A stretch of 64,000 bases of DNA from Mesorhizobium sp. (GCA_004017535.1 SAJS01000010.1:62001-126000); one strand, 5' to 3'. Shown: positions 9,831-19,762, counted from the first letter of the stretch. Program-made: numbers and translations. Notes: generated from the letters alone by a model not told the origin.

Positions 9831-10129
9831 TCGCTCACGGCCCCAGTGGCAAACGAATGCGTCGCACGTTTCAGCCTTCGCCGTTTGACGCTGATAGTTG
9901 CACCCTCATGTGGCAGCGTTTTCGCCCCTTTGAAGCTACCGCCCCGGCTATAGCGGAGACCTACCGATCTGATGCCTGTAGCCAATCGGCGCAAGTGTGC
10001 AGCATCCCTACCATCCCGGCATAATCGCGAGTGGCAATCTCTTTGAGGCAACGGGTAGCAATCAGCAGCCCACCGGTTCGTTACGAAGCGCCATCGGCTC
10101 CACTTGGCTGCTCGCGCATGAAACCCCAG

Positions 10130-10154
10130 GGAACAACAGGAGGCCGTGCCTGTT
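10130..10154 (+). promoter_or_regulatory. EcfG-type promoter of the flavin oxidoreductase
   Basis: GGAAC, 16 bases, TGTT. The -10 element ends only eight bases before the preferred ATG at 10163, which implies a leaderless or nearly leaderless mRNA. Confidence 0.6.
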
Positions 10155-10162
10155 CGGCGGCG

Positions 10163-11092
10163 ATGATCGATCTGGGCATCAAGCGCTTTTGCGATGTCGC
10201 TGTCGTGGGAGGTGGTCCCGCGGGTCTCGCCGCGGCCGTCTATTTGTCCCGTTTCTTGCGTTCCGTCTTGGTCTTCGACGTTGACGACGGACGTGCGAAA
10301 CTCATTCCCAGGACCAACAATTGCCCAGGCTTTCCCGAAGGTATTTCCGGCAGGGATTTGCTGCACCGCTTGAGGGAGCAAGCTACCGCCTACGGCACCG
10401 AAGTCCTCTCGAGCGGCGTCGAGTCTCTTTCAGGACGTCACGGCGCGTTCGTTCTCCAAACCACTGCCGGCAATGTTCAGGCGTCCCGTATTGTGCTGGC
10501 GACCGGTGTCGTCGATCGGGCGCCCGCGATAAGCGGCCTTCGTAAGGCAATTGCGTCAGGAGCTGTCCGGCTGTGTCCTGTTTGCGATGCCTACGAGGTC
10601 CAGGGACAGCGCATCGCAATCGTCGGCCCGGACCACTCAGCTCTTAGAGAAGCATTGTATCTGCGGCGCTACAGCCCATGGGTATCTATCATATGCAACT
10701 ATCCCCAGGATGTTTCCGCTGCGGTACGCAGGGAGGCGCGGGCCGCCGGTATAGCGGTCTTGGACGCCGTTGATGACCTCGTCTTGCGCGAGGCCGGGCT
10801 CGATGTCGTCATGGCGGATGGATCGAAGACCGAGCGGATCGGCGTGCTCTATGCCGCAATGGGCTGCGACGTTCGATCGGAACTCGCCATGGATGTTGGC
10901 GCACACTGTGATGAAGAGGGCTACATTCTCATCGGTCCACACGCGCAAACCTCGGTCGACGGTGTTTACGCGATCGGCGATGTCGCCAAAGCGCTCAACC
11001 AGATTGCAGTGGGATTTGGCCAGGCGGCTCTGGCTGCCACCCACATTCACAACAGTCTGATGGCAGAGCAGGCTCGCGGCGGTAACGCATGA
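10163..11092 (+). CDS. Thioredoxin reductase-like FAD/NAD(P) oxidoreductase
   Basis: 309 residues when started at 10163. The N-terminus holds a Rossmann FAD motif VVGGGPAGLAAA (residues 14-25), residues 138-141 form a CPVC redox pair in the position of the thioredoxin reductase disulfide, and GVYAIGDVAKA near the C-terminus is the second FAD motif. The family passes electrons from NADPH through FAD to a disulfide; the partner thioredoxin-like protein is not in the window. An in-frame extension to 10031 exists, but the EcfG promoter lies inside it, so the short form is preferred. It converges on the DUF2243 gene. Confidence 0.83.
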   Translation: MIDLGIKRFCDVAVVGGGPAGLAAAVYLSRFLRSVLVFDVDDGRAKLIPRTNNCPGFPEGISGRDLLHRLREQATAYGTEVLSSGVESLSGRHGAFVLQTTAGNVQASRIVLATGVVDRAPAISGLRKAIASGAVRLCPVCDAYEVQGQRIAIVGPDHSALREALYLRRYSPWVSIICNYPQDVSAAVRREARAAGIAVLDAVDDLVLREAGLDVVMADGSKTERIGVLYAAMGCDVRSELAMDVGAHCDEEGYILIGPHAQTSVDGVYAIGDVAKALNQIAVGFGQAALAATHIHNSLMAEQARGGNA

Positions 11093-11186
11093 TCGTTCCA
11101 TCGGCTGAAGCAACCGACCTGAAACATCGAGTTTATGAAAACTGTCGGGACTGAGCCAACGAAAACGACTGAACGTGCTGCCTCGT

Positions 11187-11984
11187 TCAGGCGTTGAATC
11201 GCGACCAACCTAAGCAGCCGCCGACCAACGGCGATGTGCTGACCACAATGGCACCGTTCGCATGCAACTTGAATAGCCCTCCCCATGAGAGCGGCCCAAC
11301 GACCCACACCGATCCGTCGGAGCTGGTCCACTTTAAGCTCGTGCCGGCACCAAGAACCATCTGCATCATGGAGGCCGGCCTCATCCCCTCTTTAAACACC
11401 ACTATGGCTTCGTAGTTTCGGGTGAAGCTCGGTCCGAGCCCTGCCGTCAGTCCTGACAATATTGCGACGCTCATCAAGGCGGCGCCCGCGCTCCCACTTG
11501 CCACCCCGCTCCGGCTCGGGAATGCCCACGCGAGCAGCAAAGGTCCAAGCCCAAAGACAGCGAGCCACCCGACGTCCCAGGCAAGCGGAGTATCACTGTT
11601 CATCTTGATCCGATGGAGCCCCAGCAGCCAATGAAACACGGCCGCATCGACAACGTGCCACAAGCCAAACCCGACCAGTGACAGCCGCAGAATCTCACTT
11701 GTCGTGGCAATGCGCGAGTTGGTTGCGCGTGCGGCTACCAGCAAAATGGTGGCCAACACGAGCAACAGGTACATCGCTAGATGAAAAAGGCCGTCGGCCA
11801 CGATCTGGGCCCGCAGGTCGGACCCGGGAGAGAAGGCTGAGAGCAGGTGGTGCCACTGCAATATCTGGTGGAGAACGATACCGTCGAAAAAGCCCGCAAG
11901 CGCGAAGCCGACCAACAGCCAACCCCAGATCGCTTTGCGATCCAGGCGACGATGCGAGCCGTCAACAGCATCATGGAGCGACAT
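11187..11984 (-). CDS. DUF2243 polytopic membrane protein
   Basis: 265 residues with about seven hydrophobic helices and the family signature FFDGIVLHQILQWHHLLS near residues 33-50, in which conserved histidines sit at a membrane face. A second conserved segment, LWHVVDAAVFHWLLGLHRI, lies near residues 108-126. The function is unknown; members are often found beside cytochrome oxidase genes, as here, where ctaD is divergent. AGGAGG lies six bases before the ATG at 11984. The start overlaps the end of a small upstream membrane gene, so they form an operon driven by the EcfG promoter at 12170. Confidence 0.85.
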   Translation of the reverse strand: MSLHDAVDGSHRRLDRKAIWGWLLVGFALAGFFDGIVLHQILQWHHLLSAFSPGSDLRAQIVADGLFHLAMYLLLVLATILLVAARATNSRIATTSEILRLSLVGFGLWHVVDAAVFHWLLGLHRIKMNSDTPLAWDVGWLAVFGLGPLLLAWAFPSRSGVASGSAGAALMSVAILSGLTAGLGPSFTRNYEAIVVFKEGMRPASMMQMVLGAGTSLKWTSSDGSVWVVGPLSWGGLFKLHANGAIVVSTSPLVGGCLGWSRFNA

Positions 11985-12135
11985 CGGGTCCTCCTACATC
12001 CGTGCCACGGACCGGAGCAAAAAGCCCCTGCTCAGCCGGACCATGAAGGCCATATCGGGCTTCCAGCCAGAACACGAAGATCAGTCCCCCCGAGACCGTT
12101 GAAAGCACCAGTACGGCTGCAAACATCTCAATCAT
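11971..12135 (-). CDS. Small single-span membrane protein, 54 aa
   Basis: Starts at ATG 12135 (MIEMFAAVLVLSTVSG) and has one hydrophobic helix at about residues 4-24 followed by a polar tail. Its stop lies 14 bases inside the DUF2243 gene, a tight translational overlap. It lies 35 bp downstream of a perfect EcfG-type promoter. I do not recognise the family; position suggests a partner of the DUF2243 protein or of the divergently encoded oxidase. Confidence 0.6.
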   Translation of the reverse strand: MIEMFAAVLVLSTVSGGLIFVFWLEARYGLHGPAEQGLFAPVRGTDVGGPDVAP

Positions 12136-12169
12136 CGCGGCACTCCGCCAGGGAGATATCGGGCAACCG

Positions 12170-12194
12170 AACCGATCATCGCTTCTGTTGTTCC
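12170..12194 (-). promoter_or_regulatory. EcfG-type promoter of the DUF2243 operon
   Basis: On the minus strand GGAAC, 16 bases, GGTT. It is back to back with the ctaD promoter 30 bp away. Confidence 0.7.
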
Positions 12195-12224
12195 ACCGGC
12201 GGAAAAATTCGCCGCTAATCCCCG

Positions 12225-12249
12225 GGAACAATGCTTTCAATGCCGGGTT
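12225..12249 (+). promoter_or_regulatory. EcfG-type promoter of ctaD
   Basis: GGAAC, 16 bases, GGTT, ending 61 bp before the ctaD start. Together with the minus-strand site at 12170 it makes a divergent stress promoter pair. Confidence 0.7.
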
Positions 12250-12295
12250 CGGTGCGCCTGGGGCGTGCACAACTCGCTGCCAGTCATCCGGCTGA

Positions 12296-13969
<1,674 letters not shown>

Positions 13970-13988
13970 GATTTAAGCGCGCCGGGCG

Positions 13989-14027
13989 GCAGGGGCCGCG
14001 TGCGGAGCGGCCGCTGCGTGCTTTTTT
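13989..14027 (+). terminator. Terminator after ctaD
   Basis: GCAGGGGCCGC (13989-13999) and GCGGCCGCTGC (14007-14017) pair at ten of eleven positions over a 7-nt loop; a run of six T follows at 14022-14027. Confidence 0.6.
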
Positions 14028-14163
14028 GACAGCTTCGATTTGGCACGCTCGCCCGTCAAGAGTTATTGCCTATGGTCGCCAAGCACAAAAGGTGCTCGAC
14101 CTGTGCCGATCGCTACCCCGCTCTCGGACCGAACTGATGTCGCGCCCGTTCCCTATACGAGCG

Positions 14164-14188
14164 GGAACGAAAAGACCGATCGCGCGTT
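14164..14188 (+). promoter_or_regulatory. EcfG-type promoter of a receiver protein
   Basis: GGAAC, 16 bases, CGTT, a full consensus match ending 28 bp before the ATG at 14217. Confidence 0.75.
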
Positions 14189-14216
14189 GCCCGCCAAAAA
14201 GGGCGGATTTCCTCAA

Positions 14217-14615
14217 ATGAGCATCGGCGCGGTTCTGGTCGTTGAAGACGAAACTATGATCTTGCTCGACCTCGAATCTGCGCTTGAAGAGGCGGGATTT
14301 CAGGTGGTGGGTGTCGGCACCGCTGCGGAGGCGATCACTGCCTTCGATGCCGACCCCGGCAATTTCAAGGCACTACTTTCTGATATTCGTTTAGGGCCAG
14401 GTTTGTCCGGTTGGGAAGTGGCTCGACATGTGCGGCAAACTAACTCCACGATACCGGTCGTTTATGTGAGCGGCGACAGCGCGGGCCAGTGGGGCGCGGA
14501 AGGCGTCCCGAACAGCATCATGATCTCCAAGCCATTCTTTCTGCCGCAAGTCATTACGGCGATATCAACACTGCTCAATGAGCAGTCGACCTCGGACGCT
14601 GGCACCCAAAGCTAG
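14217..14615 (+). CDS. Stand-alone response regulator receiver
   Basis: 132 residues, one CheY-like receiver with no output domain. Acidic pocket residues are E10 and D11, the phosphoacceptor is D56 in LLSDIRLG, and the conserved lysine is in MISKPFFLP near residue 116. VVYVSGDS holds the conserved Ser/Thr position. Single-domain receivers of this type pair with HWE or HisKA_2 kinases in Rhizobiales; two such kinases are encoded at 29.5 and 33.1 kb. Starts further upstream would pass through the EcfG promoter and are rejected. Confidence 0.88.
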   Translation: MSIGAVLVVEDETMILLDLESALEEAGFQVVGVGTAAEAITAFDADPGNFKALLSDIRLGPGLSGWEVARHVRQTNSTIPVVYVSGDSAGQWGAEGVPNSIMISKPFFLPQVITAISTLLNEQSTSDAGTQS

Positions 14616-14942
14616 CGGGAGAAAAATTCAACCTGACCACTACCCGGTCACAACTTCCGCTAGACCGATTGGACTTCTTCCGCCGGATCCGCGAAAACAT
14701 CACTCGAATTCATGGGCCTGTCTAAGAGCGACCATGTTGTACTCCTCGCGCTGAACCAGGGTTTCGGCTTCGTGTGAGTTGGGAAGGCCGTGTTTTGCCC
14801 CAGACGAACGCCTTTCGCTAGTGCTGCGCTTGAGTAGAGATGCTGGCGTTAGCCAGATGCAAGCGACGGCCTGTGATGCTCATCGCCTTGACTTTGGGGG
14901 CGGTCTGGGTGAGGCGAGATACTTAACAAAGGGACCGCTAGT
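14616..14942. other. Spacer without a recognised gene
   Basis: About 330 bp between the receiver gene and a convergent DUF6894 gene. I see no convincing coding frame, hairpin or promoter match. Confidence 0.4.
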
Positions 14943-15179
14943 CTAGTCGAGAATACGTACCTCGAAGGTGATGATCGCTTGGATCAGATTACGCCCACTC
15001 TCATCGCGGACTGTGATCCTCAACTCACGGTGTGTACCACCGGGCGGCACCTGGGCAGTCATCTCCATCAATGATCTGACCGCTTCCGCCTTGGCAACTT
15101 CGAGGTCGCCAAACTCTGCCCCAGCATTGTCGGCAAAACTCTGGCCGGTGTCGTCGAAGTCAAGGAAGTACGTTGGCAT
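14943..15179 (-). CDS. DUF6894 mini-protein, copy 1
   Basis: 78 residues beginning MPTYFLDFDDTGQSF, with the family pattern of an aromatic N-terminal strand, an AKAEAVRSLMEMTA helix and a C-terminal strand pair (ELRITVRDESG, AIITFEV). The fold is likely a small alpha/beta domain; function is unknown. It is 78 residues like the copy at 35205 and closely similar at both DNA and protein level, so the two are recent duplicates. No EcfG match was found in its immediate upstream region, unlike the 35 kb copy. Confidence 0.75.
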   Translation of the reverse strand: MPTYFLDFDDTGQSFADNAGAEFGDLEVAKAEAVRSLMEMTAQVPPGGTHRELRITVRDESGRNLIQAIITFEVRILD

Positions 15180-15369
15180 CTGTCCAAACTCCGCGTCCGT
15201 GAAAGTCGCTCATGCCGAACGAACCCGCCCAACAGGCCGCTTCCGATCCGCTGGAACCTGCCCCATGTTCTGTGGTCGACCACTGCCCTGCGCACTTATG
15301 AAACCATCCCGCTGGGTGCCGAAGGGAGGCACCGGTACCCCGTTCCCAGGCCAGGCTCGACAGGCTTCG

Positions 15370-15555
15370 TCATCCTCGAAGCTTCCTCGCCTCCCGCTCC
15401 CAGAGTTTTCTTGTCGTTGCCGTGCTGTCGGATGAGTTCGCGGACTACCCCGGCGATAGCCGGTGCCTTTTCGCGAAATACTCGACTTCGTAATCTTCGG
15501 CTGCGGTGACCCGGCTACGATCGCGCAAGTTCCCCTTGCTCTTATCGTCTGCCAT
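15370..15555 (-). pseudogene. Frameshifted DUF3606 gene
   Basis: The ATG at 15555 opens MADDKSKGNLRDRSRVTAAE, typical of DUF3606 mini-proteins, but the frame stops after 36 residues at 15445. Shifting frame restores VRELIRQHGNDKKTL, the conserved second half (helix with RQHGN), and a further one-base shift gives EREARKLRG and a stop at 15370. Two single-base indels therefore separate the parts of a normal gene of about 60 codons. The EcfG promoter upstream is intact, so decay of the coding part may be recent. Sequencing error cannot be ruled out from the window alone. Confidence 0.7.
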
Positions 15556-15583
15556 TTTCGCATCTCCGGTCTCTCGCTCTCCG

Positions 15584-15608
15584 AACCCCGGCCGCAACCG
15601 GATGTTCC
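15584..15608 (-). promoter_or_regulatory. EcfG-type promoter of the broken DUF3606 gene
   Basis: Minus strand GGAAC, 16 bases, GGTT, ending 28 bp before the start codon. Confidence 0.7.
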
Positions 15609-15645
15609 CATTAGCCCGAGCTAACGAATAGAAAAGACCGTTGAA

Positions 15646-15673
15646 CGCCCTTTGCCGTCCACGGCAAAGGGCG
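15646..15673. repeat. 13-bp perfect inverted repeat
   Basis: CGCCCTTTGCCGT (15646-15658) and ACGGCAAAGGGCG (15661-15673) are separated by two bases. It sits just upstream of the DUF3606 promoter. It could be a transcription insulator, an extruding hairpin or a binding site; no T-tract adjoins it. Confidence 0.55.
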
Positions 15674-16170
15674 TGGGGCCTATCTGGTCGCGTTCGACAT
15701 GCTTCCTCTGAGCCGCAAGCGCGGCGAGCCGATGGCGCGGCGCCGCGAGATCCCGCTGGCTGACCAGGGTCCGGAACCGGATCTAGCACGGTGAAGCCGT
15801 GTGGCGGACCGGCGACGTTTGTGTTCCACCTGCTCTGCCTAACGGCAGGTCGTGAAGCGGGGCCGCCGCTCGCAACATATCGAGCATAGCCCGACACGAC
15901 GTGAAGTGCCCCAGACAAGGACGCAGGACACCGTCGGCGTCAAGCGCGACCCTGGCCGGGCCCTGCGCGTGCAGATCTCCGCGCAGCTTTCGCCAAAACT
16001 CAAGCAGGACGGCAGCGCTTGAGATCAGTGGTAGGGGTTGGCCGGCGCGCCGTCGTCAAACGAGCTGAAGAAAGCGCACCTGCTGAAGCTTGCCTCGTGG
16101 GGGAGGTCGAAATAGTGAGGACGACGACCGCCTCTCTTCAACGGCTTCGAGAGCTGATTGAGACATCGAG
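15674..16170. other. Spacer without a recognised gene
   Basis: About 500 bp with no frame showing family motifs. It separates the DUF3606 relic from the next small minus-strand gene. Confidence 0.4.
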
Positions 16171-16362
16171 TTATAGGCTCTGGTCTTTGTTGTCCTTCCT
16201 GCAGCCGTCGCTCGGTCTGTCGATCGTCTGGGCGAGCCTGGCAGCCCTAAGCCGCTCGGTCTTTGCCAGACGATCAGCTGCTTGTTTGTCTGTTATCTGC
16301 CGCGCAGCCAACGAGGTTGCTTCGTTCCTGCCTTCTACGCGACATTTCGGCGATCCAGCCAT
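16171..16362 (-). CDS. Small charged protein with AKT-RLR-ARLA motif, copy 1
   Basis: 63 residues, MAGSPKCRVEGRNEATSLAA, with a central helix ending AKTERLRAARLAQ. The same motif (A..I.DKE.ADR..KT.RL..ARLA) recurs in the products at 31109 and 38231. The proteins are basic, predicted helical and without signal peptide or known domain. The shared core in three unlinked loci supports real coding. Function unknown; the setting suggests a stress-related or nucleic acid-associated role (inference). Confidence 0.5.
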   Translation of the reverse strand: MAGSPKCRVEGRNEATSLAARQITDKQAADRLAKTERLRAARLAQTIDRPSDGCRKDNKDQSL

Positions 16363-16469
16363 CGTTCATTCGCCTGCTTGAGCGAGGCCGCAAAGTTTTC
16401 GAGCGTTTTTAACCGCGAGGGTCAATCCGAGCGAGGTTGACGGGCAAATGGGTTCTTCTACTCAGTGGC

Positions 16470-17315
16470 TCATTCGGCCGCCTGTCGGTCGATCATCTGC
16501 TCACTCTGAGCACCCGAATCCGGCCTGGGTGGCGTTAGCACCGGCTCCTCGCCCATCGCCACGCCATCGACAAGCGAGAACTCGCCCTTGCCGTCTATGG
16601 ATGGACCTTCGCTCCAGCGCCCCTCCGCCGGCTTCACGCCGTCGACGAAGCAATTGACGAAGGCATAGGACACTTCCTGCTGCTCTTTCTCCTGCGGGAA
16701 CGAGTTTGGAACCGGCAGGGAGGCCGCCATGCCGCCCATGTCCTCGATCGCGGCAAGCCATTGCTGCTGATGCATGGTGTCGCGCGCGATCAGGAAGGAG
16801 AGCATATCCTTCATGCCGGGATCGTCGGTCATGTTGTAGAGTCGGGTCGCAAGCACGCGCCCACTGCCCTCCGCGGTGACGTTTGCCACCATGTCGGCGG
16901 CGAGATTGCCGCTGGCATAGACATGCGAGGCGTTGAAGGGAACACCGTTTGAATTTTCCGGGGTCGCGGCAAGCCCGGTCGATAGAATGTGGCGGAAGTT
17001 CATGCCGTTGAGAACGGAGCCGCCGACGGCGTCCGACGAGATATCTTCCTGCAGCGACAGCGGCGCGCCTTCCAGATTGAGCGCCACGGCGGTCGCCAGC
17101 ATCTCGATGTGCGACAGCTCTTCAGTGGCGGTGTTCAAGAGCAGGTCGCGATACTTGGCAGGCCCCCGGCATCCCCAGGCCTGAAAGAAGTATTGCAGGG
17201 CGACACGGATCTCGCCCTCGACGCCGCCGATCGCCTGCTGCAGAGCGCGCGCGAAGACAGGGTTCGGCTTTTCCACCCTGACCGGAAATTGCAATTTCTT
17301 GTCGGTAAAATACAT
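16470..17315 (-). CDS. Manganese catalase
   Basis: 281 residues, normal length for the non-haem dimanganese catalases that split hydrogen peroxide. Metal ligands are visible: E35 (GEIRVAL), E66 and H69 (TEELSHIEM), E149 (TAEGSG) and H182 (TMHQQQW). The start at 17315 gives MYFTDKKLQFPVRVEKPNP, the usual N-terminus. It stands alone with its own EcfG promoter 27 bp upstream, in keeping with expression in stationary phase and oxidative stress. Confidence 0.94.
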   Translation of the reverse strand: MYFTDKKLQFPVRVEKPNPVFARALQQAIGGVEGEIRVALQYFFQAWGCRGPAKYRDLLLNTATEELSHIEMLATAVALNLEGAPLSLQEDISSDAVGGSVLNGMNFRHILSTGLAATPENSNGVPFNASHVYASGNLAADMVANVTAEGSGRVLATRLYNMTDDPGMKDMLSFLIARDTMHQQQWLAAIEDMGGMAASLPVPNSFPQEKEQQEVSYAFVNCFVDGVKPAEGRWSEGPSIDGKGEFSLVDGVAMGEEPVLTPPRPDSGAQSEQMIDRQAAE

Positions 17316-17341
17316 GGCTGGTTCTCCGTTGAAGCCAGCCG

Positions 17342-17366
17342 AACCTCGACCATTTTACTTTGTTCC
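17342..17366 (-). promoter_or_regulatory. EcfG-type promoter of Mn-catalase
   Basis: Minus strand GGAAC, 16 bases, GGTT. Confidence 0.75.
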
Positions 17367-17383
17367 GTGAACCACGGACTCAA

Positions 17384-18364
17384 TCAGACTGAGCCGCTTG
17401 GCTCCGCCCCATTACCAACGCCCGCAAGTGCCGCAATCTTGTCGATCATGGCTAAGATCGCCTCAGGCCTGCTTTGATGCACCATGTGCCCGGCGTCCGG
17501 GACGATATCGACCAGCGCCTGGCTTATCTCGGATTGCAGGCGCAGCGCCTGGGCCTTGGCATCGAACAGCTGATCGCCGGCGCCGGCAATTATCCCGACA
17601 GGGATGGCGACGTCGGAATATCGGCGATTTGGTAAAAGTGCCGATGCCAGCATCAGGAAGGATTCAGCGGAGATGGATCGCAGTTGCGAGGGCCGGCTCG
17701 CCAACTCTCTTGTCATCGCAGCGAAGGGCACAGCGATTGTTGCCGGATGAAAAATCTTCCTCATCGCCCAACGCCAGTTCAGCCTGACCAGCGAGGGCAG
17801 AACGGCGTGGCGCAGCACCGTTCCGAGCAGCGGAACCGCCGGCAGCGCGGAGACGGCAAGGGCCAGTCTCGGCGACGGGTAATGATAGCCGGCGACGACA
17901 ACGACGCCGGCAACCGACCGGGGATGCCGGCGCGCCATCTCGAGCGCCACCGCTGCCCGCCAGGAATGGCCGACAACCATGTAGCGCTCGATGCCGAGTT
18001 TCGTGGCCGCGGCATCGATGAGGTCGGCCTGGGCAGCTGCGGTCCAAGGTCTGCCGGCCGGGCGTGGGCTCATGCCGAAGCCGGGCCTGTCGAAGGCAAG
18101 TACGCGGTATCTGGCGGCGGCTCTGTCGAAGATGCCGCTTGTCGTGAAGTCTTGCGCCGATGCGCCATTGCCGTGCAACAGCAGAAGCGGTTGCCCGTGG
18201 CCGACCTCCAGGAAATGCAGCTTCGTTCCTCGAAGATGGACGAAGCGCCCGAGCGGACGCCCAGCCAACGCCCGCCTTGCGAGGATATTGTTGTAGAGCG
18301 CCAGCCCGACCGTTGCGGCGGCAAGAAATAGAAACAGGTACTTCCTGGGCCGGGCTGTCTTCAT
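17384..18364 (-). CDS. Membrane-anchored alpha/beta hydrolase
   Basis: 326 residues from ATG 18364. An N-terminal hydrophobic segment (YLFLFLAAATVGLALY) suggests an anchor or uncleaved signal. The fold is clear: LLLLHGNGASAQDF oxyanion loop, FDRPGFGMS, the nucleophile elbow GHSWRAAVALEMA, and the late histidine in DAGHMVH. The elbow is unusual: the family has GHSWGG or GHSWGA, and here the last glycine is arginine (CGG where GGG would be normal), which could hinder the tight turn. The start overlaps the stop of the small gene upstream (ATGA), so they form a two-gene operon. Confidence 0.8.
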   Translation of the reverse strand: MKTARPRKYLFLFLAAATVGLALYNNILARRALAGRPLGRFVHLRGTKLHFLEVGHGQPLLLLHGNGASAQDFTTSGIFDRAAARYRVLAFDRPGFGMSPRPAGRPWTAAAQADLIDAAATKLGIERYMVVGHSWRAAVALEMARRHPRSVAGVVVVAGYHYPSPRLALAVSALPAVPLLGTVLRHAVLPSLVRLNWRWAMRKIFHPATIAVPFAAMTRELASRPSQLRSISAESFLMLASALLPNRRYSDVAIPVGIIAGAGDQLFDAKAQALRLQSEISQALVDIVPDAGHMVHQSRPEAILAMIDKIAALAGVGNGAEPSGSV

Positions 18365-18558
18365 TCTTGAGAAAATTGCGGGTTGGCGCGCCGCCTCAAC
18401 CGCCCGCCGCACTCCATGGCCTTCGCAAAGCTGCCGGCCTCGTCGAGCAGAGCACTCGCTTGGCCGACCCCTGCCCGTTCCGCGATAAGCTTGATTTCCT
18501 GATCTCGATCGCTCGCGACTTGCATCTTCTTTGGACCGACCGGCACGTTGTTGTGCAT
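18361..18558 (-). CDS. Small hypothetical protein, 65 aa
   Basis: Starts at ATG 18558, chosen because GGAG lies six bases upstream; an ATG two codons earlier abuts that ribosome site. The product, MHNNVPVGPKKMQVASDRDQ, is hydrophilic and helical with no family that I recognise. It is the first gene after an EcfG promoter and is coupled to the hydrolase by an ATGA overlap. Confidence 0.6.
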   Translation of the reverse strand: MHNNVPVGPKKMQVASDRDQEIKLIAERAGVGQASALLDEAGSFAKAMECGGRLRRRANPQFSQE

Positions 18559-18578
18559 GAGCATCTCCTGGTTCTCCC

Positions 18579-18603
18579 AACCATCCCCGCGGTGTCATGT
18601 TCC
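18579..18603 (-). promoter_or_regulatory. EcfG-type promoter of the hydrolase operon
   Basis: Minus strand GGAAC, 16 bases, GGTT. The divergent plus-strand site starts seven bases away. Confidence 0.75.
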
Positions 18604-18609
18604 TTTGGT

Positions 18610-18634
18610 GGAACAATGCTTCAACCATTGTGTT
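18610..18634 (+). promoter_or_regulatory. EcfG-type promoter of the ClpP-like gene
   Basis: GGAAC, 16 bases, TGTT, ending 26 bp before the chosen ATG at 18660. It forms a divergent pair with the site at 18579. Confidence 0.7.
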
Positions 18635-18659
18635 CGGCCATTGCAACGGGATCGCACGC

Positions 18660-19262
18660 ATGGATCGACCATCACCCAGCAATCAGCAATCCACACGAGG
18701 CCCGGATCGACACAGGTTGCTGTTGGATCCGAACTTACGGATTCATGGGCTGATCGACGACCGAGCAGTTATGAACTTCCTTGCCGATCTGAAAGAGGTT
18801 CGCAACGGGGAGAACGACCTCTATGTCGAGATCGACACGCCCGGTGGCGACGCGGATGGCGCGCGCCGCATGGCCCTGGAGATCAAGCTGTTCCTGAAAC
18901 ATTCGGGCCGTGCGGGATACGTCATCGGCAAGAATACGGTGTACTCTGCCGGCATCACGGTTCTAGCCGCGTTTCCGAAAAGCTCTAGGTATCTTTGCCC
19001 ACAGGCGGTCTTGCTAATCCACGAGCGCCGCCTTGAGAAGAACCTGGTGCTGAATGGCCCAATACGCGGGTGCCTTCAGATCATACGCGAGCAACTGGCG
19101 TTGTTGCAGACGGCGGAGCAACTCGAGGACGAAGGCTTTGCTGACCTTGTTCGGGGCTCGAGGTTCTCCCTCGACGAGCTTCGAGATCACGCGATGAACA
19201 GCTGTTATCTCTCGGCGGAAAAGGCGTTGGAGTTGGAGCTTGTCCAAGACATCGCTGACTGA
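18660..19262 (+). CDS. ClpP/S14-like serine protease
   Basis: 200 residues. The core resembles ClpP/crotonase-fold serine peptidases: LYVEIDTPGGDADGARRMAL, the serine in NTVYSAGITVLAAF, and the histidine in AVLLIHERR about 25 residues later. It lacks the N-terminal loops of housekeeping ClpP and has no adjacent ATPase, so it may act alone. The ATG at 18660 is preferred over upstream codons because the EcfG promoter ends at 18634. Its 3' end overlaps the GFA-family gene by 23 bases. Confidence 0.75.
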   Translation: MDRPSPSNQQSTRGPDRHRLLLDPNLRIHGLIDDRAVMNFLADLKEVRNGENDLYVEIDTPGGDADGARRMALEIKLFLKHSGRAGYVIGKNTVYSAGITVLAAFPKSSRYLCPQAVLLIHERRLEKNLVLNGPIRGCLQIIREQLALLQTAEQLEDEGFADLVRGSRFSLDELRDHAMNSCYLSAEKALELELVQDIAD

Positions 19263-19737
19263 TTTTAACGAGCAGACCTGCAGGTCGAGCGAGCCGGCGG
19301 ACAAGGCCTCCAAGAACCCCGAGCGAAGCGGTGGGTGTCTCTGCGGTGCGGCAAGATACGTTGTGACCGGCGAGCCGCTGCGGGTTGGCCTTTGCCACTG
19401 CAAGGATTGCAAAAGAACAAGCGGCAGCGCTTATGCAGCGTTCGCAGTGTGGCCCAGATCAGCCTATCAAGGCACAGGTAAGCTAGGCACGTTTAAGGGC
19501 CGGAGCTTTTGTCCGGACTGCGGGTCACGGGTGGTGAGCCTCCGTGAGGACGAAGCCGAGATTATGGTCGGCCGCCTTGATACAGCGCCAAGTGATCTCA
19601 TTCCATCGTACGAGCTTTGGACACCGCGGCGAGAAGGCTGGCTCCACAATCTGCCCTGGGCAGACCAAAACGAACGCGACCGCACCGACGAAGGCGGCAA
19701 CTGGCGGGAGCCACTGCGCGCTCGCGGCGACGGTTGA
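19240..19737 (+). CDS. GFA-family zinc protein
   Basis: 165 residues if a TTG at 19240 is used; no ATG occurs before the domain. The GFA/CENP-V zinc-site pattern is complete: GGCLCGAARY, CHCKDCKRTSGS and FCPDCGSR. Early members were reported to speed the reaction of formaldehyde with glutathione, but most members, including this, have no proven substrate. It overlaps the end of the ClpP-like gene and is followed 25 bp later by the M42 peptidase gene, so the three look co-transcribed. Confidence 0.8.
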   Translation: MSKTSLTDFNEQTCRSSEPADKASKNPERSGGCLCGAARYVVTGEPLRVGLCHCKDCKRTSGSAYAAFAVWPRSAYQGTGKLGTFKGRSFCPDCGSRVVSLREDEAEIMVGRLDTAPSDLIPSYELWTPRREGWLHNLPWADQNERDRTDEGGNWREPLRARGDG

Positions 19738-19762
19738 GGGTCACCGACCAGAAGGCAATTTC

